Positions 47,892-52,566 of a DNA stretch of 52,566 nucleotides are shown here, piece by piece. A program made the position numbers and the translations under genes. Below the pieces are notes generated by a model, which was not told the DNA's origin, did not search any database, and saw nothing but the letters and a program-made list of their open reading frames with translations. Where the stretch lies: positions 1,912,536-1,965,101 of the forward strand of contig PJRA01000401.1 in the NCBI GenBank assembly GCA_016987375.1, written 5' to 3'. Every line of letters begins with the position of its first letter. Position 1 is the stretch's first letter. Source of the DNA: Brachionus koreanus. Lineage: Eukaryota > Rotifera > Eurotatoria > Ploima > Brachionidae.

Positions 47892-49241
47892 TTAAAAGGA
47901 AAAAAATAGATAAATTAAATAGAGAGTAACAGGATACATATGTTTAAATATCTGATGGCTCACGAAAAAAGGAGTAAATAGTAAGGTAGCAATTACACAG
48001 TGGAGTAGGATATATCGTGATTCGAAACCTTCCTTATATTCTTCCAATAGTTTGACAACAAGTGGAATAGAATGACTGAATCCTGCCATTACATATCTCT
48101 CACTCAACTCAAAGTCGATTCGAGACTGTTAGTAGTTTAAGTTTATTAAAGGCCTGGTGATTCATTTTGTTGGAGGGAGTATTATATCTTAGATTCAAAA
48201 TGGATCTGACTGCTGAATTTTGAATTACTTTTAATTTCTTAATGTGAGCTTTTGAGAACGAGTTTAAACAAGGAAAGAAACAATCTAATACTGACCCTAT
48301 TAAGGATTTGTATAAGATACACAGTGTTTTGGGTTTCAGACCCCATTTTTTATTTGATAGATATTTTATTATGTTAAGTCTTGAATTACAGTGTTTTTTT
48401 AAATCATCTATCATTGAGTCAAATGTAAGTATTGAGACTAGCGTAATGCCTAAAAGCTTTACTTTTTCCTCAAGAGATAAGTTGTTATTGTAAGTTTTAA
48501 GGTCTAAGTTGATTTTGGAATTAGTTCCTTTTTCAAAGATCATGTAACATGACTTTTCAACAGAAACTTTCATTTTCCATTTGTAAAGCCATTTCTGAAC
48601 TTCTTTCAGATATTTTTTTATCGTTTTTTCGAAATTTCCTTCCTAATTAAAAATAAAAAAAGTTGCCAAATCGTCGGCAAAAAGAAGAGAGTGTTGACAA
48701 TTTTGTGTATTTCTTTTTGAAATAAAAATTCTAAAAAGACCATTTACATTTTCAATAAAATATCTGGATTAAAGAAATGATTTAATCCAGAATATAAGAT
48801 AGGGAGGAAGTTTTATCTTAATTAATTTTAAATAAGTCCCACAAACCAAACTCTGTCAAAAGCTTTAGAAATGTCGAAATAAAGACAACAGACCTTTTTT
48901 CTTTAGGATTCTACTAGCTTTTGAATAAGAAAGTAAAGATTGTCTGCCGTTCGCCTATGTATCCTAAATCCTGACTGCTCATTAATTAGTAAGTTATTTT
49001 TCTCAAGAATATTATAAATTCTTGAGTATACAATCCGTTCAAATAATTTCCCAAGACAACTTGTCATACTAACAGGACGATAGTTGGAAGATTCATGGGT
49101 TGGATAAGTTTTCTTTGATATCATTGTTATACTAGCTATTTTCGAGGATTTTGGGATTTGACCTTGTTCCAAAATCATGCTAAAAGAAAAATAAATAGCT
49201 TAAGATTCTTCTCTACGCCAAGCTTTTTTTATCAATTTTAT
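47892..49241 (-). pseudogene. Non-LTR (jockey/CR1-like) retrotransposon, reverse-transcriptase region, dead
   Basis: Minus-strand pieces in order are 49178-48903 (NYRPVSMTSCLGKLFERIV, NEQSGFRIHRRTADNL), a frameshifted centre with FDISKAFDRVW (about 48846-48878) and LFADDLATFF (about 48670-48682), then 48573-48109 (KVKLLGITLVS, SVLDCFFPCLNS, LKVIQNSAVRSILNL), then 48107-47892 (LSERYVMAGFSHSIPLVV, LLEEYKEGFESRYILL). These are the fingers, palm and thumb blocks of non-LTR reverse transcriptases. Several frameshifts and stops disable it. No endonuclease domain is visible, so it is 5' truncated. A MITE interrupts its 5' part at 49242, and sequence beyond 49752 continues the element's frame for a short way. 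Confidence 0.88.
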
Positions 49242-49742
49242 GGCAACATGAAGTTTAGTACGATTGTACTATTGTACTATTGGGTTAGAAATTAATTTCC
49301 AGGCTGAGTTTTTTTACAGCGGATGTACAAATTTATGTACAGAGTGTACATGAAGTTTTTTTTTTGGTAGAATGAAATATTTTTTATTCTGATGGACCCT
49401 CATGTTTCAAATATAGAGGCTAAAATTTTTTTTCTTTTTTTTTAATAAACTTCTAGTACGATTGGTTATTTTGCTAAAATAGAAGTTTGTACACAATGTA
49501 CAATATTTTTTGTACCAAATTTTTGATAACCCTTGAATCGTACAAATTTTTACTATTCAAAATAATTATAATAAAAAAATAAAAAATGTTTTTTTTTTTA
49601 AATTTTAAGAGGGTCTAAAATTTTTTTCTTAAGCTGTACTCAGGGTGGGTGTATAAAAAAAGTATGTGTTGAATCGTTAGCTTTTTTCATCACGAATAGT
49701 ACTGAAATCGTACAGTACAATGGTACTATACTTCATGTTGCC
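49242..49742. mobile_element. 501-bp MITE with 9-bp target duplication (Mutator-like)
   Basis: The terminal inverted repeat starts GGCAACATGAAGT, with the inverted copy at the right end. Matches extend about 35 nt, through TAGTAC and ATTGTACT. It is flanked by identical 9-bp CAATTTTAT at 49233-49241 and 49743-49751. A 9-bp duplication is typical of Mutator-like elements. It contains many GTAC-centred palindromes and no protein. It was inserted into the LINE relic, so it is younger. Confidence 0.88.
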
Positions 49743-49871
49743 CAATTTTATTTTGCTTAAACTTTACTCAACCTAGGGTTAGAACGGCCGTTTTCGAAAT
49801 ATTGATTATTTAGATTCAAATAAATATACTAAAATATATTAAACTTCTTTCTGAACTCATTGAACACATTA

Positions 49872-50002
49872 GTCCCTCAATTATTTTGCTTTAGATTTAA
49901 TATTTTGTAATAGTTTATTTTTAAAAGATTAAATTGAAGATCAAAGTTTATTTCAGATTTGTTTCAATCTTTGTTCAAAAAGATTTTTCTTCCAAAAATT
50001 AA
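49872..50002. repeat. Direct repeat, right copy
   Basis: Partner of 47591-47790. It shares GATTAAATTGAAGATCAAAG, the following TTTATTTCAGA and, after a deletion, AAAGATTTT with TTCCAAAAATTAA. Together the two copies flank the LINE plus MITE. Confidence 0.8.
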
Positions 50003-50538
50003 GAACAATTTTTCAATTTATAAACAAAACGTTACTATGATTTTTAACTATGATTAATTTAATTAGGGAAAAATCCAAAATGTTCGGATAAGTCTAAAGA
50101 TTCTTAAGAACCGAATCATTTTGAGAAGAATTGTAGAAGACATTATACTGCAAGAGATGATGCTTTCAACCTTAATACAAGTCAAGCCTACAATCGATAG
50201 AATTTCGAAAATTTTCCGGTATTGATCCCATGACCATTTAAGTTTCTCATTCAAGTCCTAATATTCAATAGTTTTCCATAACAATTTTCTCGTAGTCGCC
50301 TTCCTTTAAAGAAGCTTTGGACTTAGAAAAATTCGATTTTTGAGTATCTTTAAAATTTAGAGTTCAATTTAAAAGCTAGCATAGCTTTAAAATTTTTTAT
50401 CTGGATTTTTGTTTTTTATTTTAAGATTATAAAATTAAGTTCACTTCTAATTTTAAGCCAATTTGAAAAAAAAATTCAAATGAGAAATTTTAAAATAATA
50501 ATTTTACAAATTTATTTTACATTGGACTAAAAATAAAA
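50003..50538. other. Flank of transporter gene, nothing certain
   Basis: AT-rich 3' flank of the SLC22-like gene. A 63-codon minus-strand frame at 50063-50254 shows no recognised motif. Confidence 0.4.
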
Positions 50539-51722
50539 TTAAAATTTTGTAGACCCTTGTTTCATTAAGTAAATCTTTTGAACCAATTGTTTATTCAAAT
50601 TTTCGAAAGAACTTTGATTCCGTTCTTTATCATACAAACACTCTGATGATCTATTTTTTGCATATAAAGAATCCTCTTCATACAATGGATTTAATTTTCC
50701 TGATTTGGATATATTTTCCGAATTAATTTTTTCTATTATGTCTTTGGCAAAAATGCTCTCTTCCAAATCAACATCTTCGTTTGTAGAGCATTCATCATAA
50801 GAAAGATAATTATTGCTTTGTTCTACAATGACGTCATTCGATTTCATTTCGCTAATGTTTAGAATAAATTGATTAGATTTAGGTGTACTGGTACCAAAAG
50901 TGTGCGTAAATGATTTTGCATCTTTACTCGGTTCATAGTAGCTCAGATTGAAGCTAAAACTTGTTTGTTCTGGTAAAAAGAAGGGCAAAATGCACATTAT
51001 CGCACATGCTATTCCAAGGCATATTTTAGCTGCAGGTGATGGAATAGAGCTTATTTTGAATACGTAAATTGATAGCATTTCACTCAAATGTTTTATTGAA
51101 AGGAAAAAGCTAAGTGATGAACAACGAATTTCACAGGGAAAAAGCTCACAAACAAACAAAATTAATATATTCATTGAGGATGAGAGCATGATTTTGGCAA
51201 AAATGTTCAAAATTAATTTTATTATTAGACTAATTGAATTGTGTGAATCAACAAAGGATGAGCAAAAATAAAACAAACTTCCCAAAAATACGGCCATACT
51301 CAAAGGTATTCGTTTGCCAAAGCTTTAAATTTGAAAAATAAAGAAATTAATTTTAATAAAATGATTTTTGTTTTTACTTTAAGACAATAAGTGACAATAT
51401 TAAATTGAAAATTCCGATTATAAAATTAATAGTAATTTCAGAGGTTAGATTGTCATCGGTAAAATGAAAATTTTCTTCATTGTTAAAAAACGATAGCAGA
51501 GATGTTAATGACCATAGTAGAACAAAAAAGCTGATTATTCGACGTAATGTTGGTTGAAATGACTCGATATCTAACTTATCATTTGATAATTTGTCTAATG
51601 ATTTAACATGAGCTAAATTAAAATTTGTTCCATTAGATGTTTGAAGGATTTTGTAGCATATTGATTGGGCTTTTTTTAAATTTCCTCTTATTAAAAGCCA
51701 TTTGAACGATTCTTTGATCATC
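50539..51722 (-). CDS. SLC22-like organic ion transporter, C-terminal half (partial)
   Basis: Two exons, 51722-51378 and 51322-50539, join in phase (VL-N-FGKRIP). They begin in the central loop with ESFKWLLIRGNLKKAQ, equivalent to the ESPRWLL motif of SLC22 carriers. Membrane segments TM7 to TM12 follow: RRIISFFVLLWSLTSLLSFF, INFIIGIFNLILSLIVL, then FGKRIPLS (the repeated MFS loop motif), LFVCELFPCEIR (SLC22 ELFPT..R) and CAIMCILPFFLPEQ (LPET). A polar tail of about 130 residues ends the protein. About five hundred residues are usual, so the first six helices are missing here. The acceptor at 51723-51724 (minus) shows that upstream exons are expected, either beyond the window or lost. Probable substrate: organic cations or anions, not determinable from this half. 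Confidence 0.8.
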
Positions 51723-52370
51723 CTTTATTAAAAATTAATCAAATGATGAAAATTTAATATTTATTTAATTCGGATTTGAGATTTTAACTATCTTTTTAAT
51801 TATTAATTAAAATAAAATACCTTTAAAAAATAACAACTCTTTTTATCCAGAATAATTTTTTTTTCATTTAAAAAAGACAAAAAATAAGACTTTATTAAGA
51901 TTGAATTTGATTATTTATTTGATTAACTAAACTAAAAAAATGGTAAAATTAATGGTAAATTCTAATGAAATTAAATTAAGCAAATTTTTGAGCAAAAAGA
52001 GAAAATTGGGAATTGATCAAAAATTTCGCCCTTTGTATTTCTGAAAATTTAAAAAAATTTAAAAGAGTTAAAGAAAAGCCCTGGCCCTTTAAAAATTCAA
52101 CAACACCTATATTCTAAACATTTGAATAAATATAAATTAAAATTCCTTGAAGCATAATGTTATATTGAATTTATTTTTAAATAAACTATGACAAAAAAAA
52201 ATTAATTTCAATTTTTATGATGAAAAAGACTTTGAGAAATTTCAAAAATTACAAATAACTTATGAACTATGAACTTATGATTAGTATATTTATTCATTTT
52301 AAAAAAATTTAATTTTTACTTAACTTTTAATGTGTCTACTAAAAAAAGAAAATAACTTAAGCTTCGAGAT
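51723..52370. other. Upstream intron or flank of the transporter, nothing recognised
   Basis: AT-rich sequence without membrane-segment-coding frames. The missing 5' exons of the transporter are not here. Confidence 0.5.
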
Positions 52371-52382
52371 CTGAAGATCTTG

Positions 52383-52566
52383 TTTTAGAAGAATTCTTCA
52401 AGAAAGACCACCATCAACTCCAGCTACACAAACAAGTTCTTACTAACTTACGCTAAGCCAACAAATGTAAGTTAAACTAACCGAGAGTTAAATAATATAA
52501 GTTAGACTAATGTCAGTCAACTTAACTTACTGTTAAGACCCGAGTTTTGTCGTCTCTTAATCTCCT
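52383..52566 (+). other. Less AT-rich tail of window; possible terminal exon or repeat
   Basis: After TTTTAG (to about 52387), one plus-strand frame reads RPPSTPATQTSSY then stop, which looks coding-like but is too short to assign. Downstream is a repeated motif, TAAGTTAAACTAA and TAAGTTAGACTAA about 35 nt apart, plus an inverted relative (TTAACTTA). Confidence 0.25.

Overview
This window is a piece of a very AT-rich animal genome. Its genes carry many short GT-AG introns, often 45-60 bases, and it holds a complete laminin gamma gene, a SPATA17 orthologue, an eight-repeat annexin and several fossil transposons. The AT richness, tiny introns and types of degraded elements fit a monogonont rotifer such as Brachionus best. 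That is a guess from general character, not a demonstrated assignment.

Layout. 112-8414 (minus): a complete seven-exon laminin gamma chain, 1615 residues. Its 2-kb fifth intron hosts an oppositely oriented intron-containing tRNA-Ile(UAU) and a long hairpin element. 8.5-11.8 kb: a gene desert with a dead mariner transposase. 11841-14690 (minus): a nine-exon SPATA17 gene, 361 codons, with exons so short that they are easily missed. Intron 6 contains a hAT-like MITE with a perfect 8-bp target duplication and a second small inverted-repeat element. 14691-14919: a 229-bp head-to-head promoter with two RFX-type X-boxes. 14920-19784 (plus): a twelve-exon gene that I join into 1021 residues, with a DZANK1-like N-terminal domain, a Lys/Pro-rich linker and two four-repeat annexin cores.

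19.8-26.5 kb has no gene that I can see. 26536-36629 (plus): a giant scaffold of at least ten NHERF/PDZK1-type PDZ domains and a long charged coiled coil, crossed by a 51-N assembly gap. 39163-46698 (minus): a convergent, partial, rearranged six-PDZ paralogue of that scaffold. Its introns are loaded with transposon debris: a 448-bp MITE, a SWIM-finger element and two Cys-rich integrase tails. 47.6-50.0 kb: a dead non-LTR retrotransposon invaded by a MITE with a 9-bp target duplication, all flanked by a direct repeat. 50539-51722 (minus): the C-terminal half of an SLC22-like transporter whose 5' part is not visible.

Most striking points. First, SPATA17 and the annexin fusion share an X-box promoter, which suggests that both are ciliary genes and that the annexin fusion is an uncharacterised ciliary membrane- or calcium-binding protein. 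Second, two convergent PDZ scaffold genes have only phase-1 introns and a shuffled module order. Exon joins were deduced from splice consensus, reading frame and family alignment from memory. No transcript or database evidence was available.
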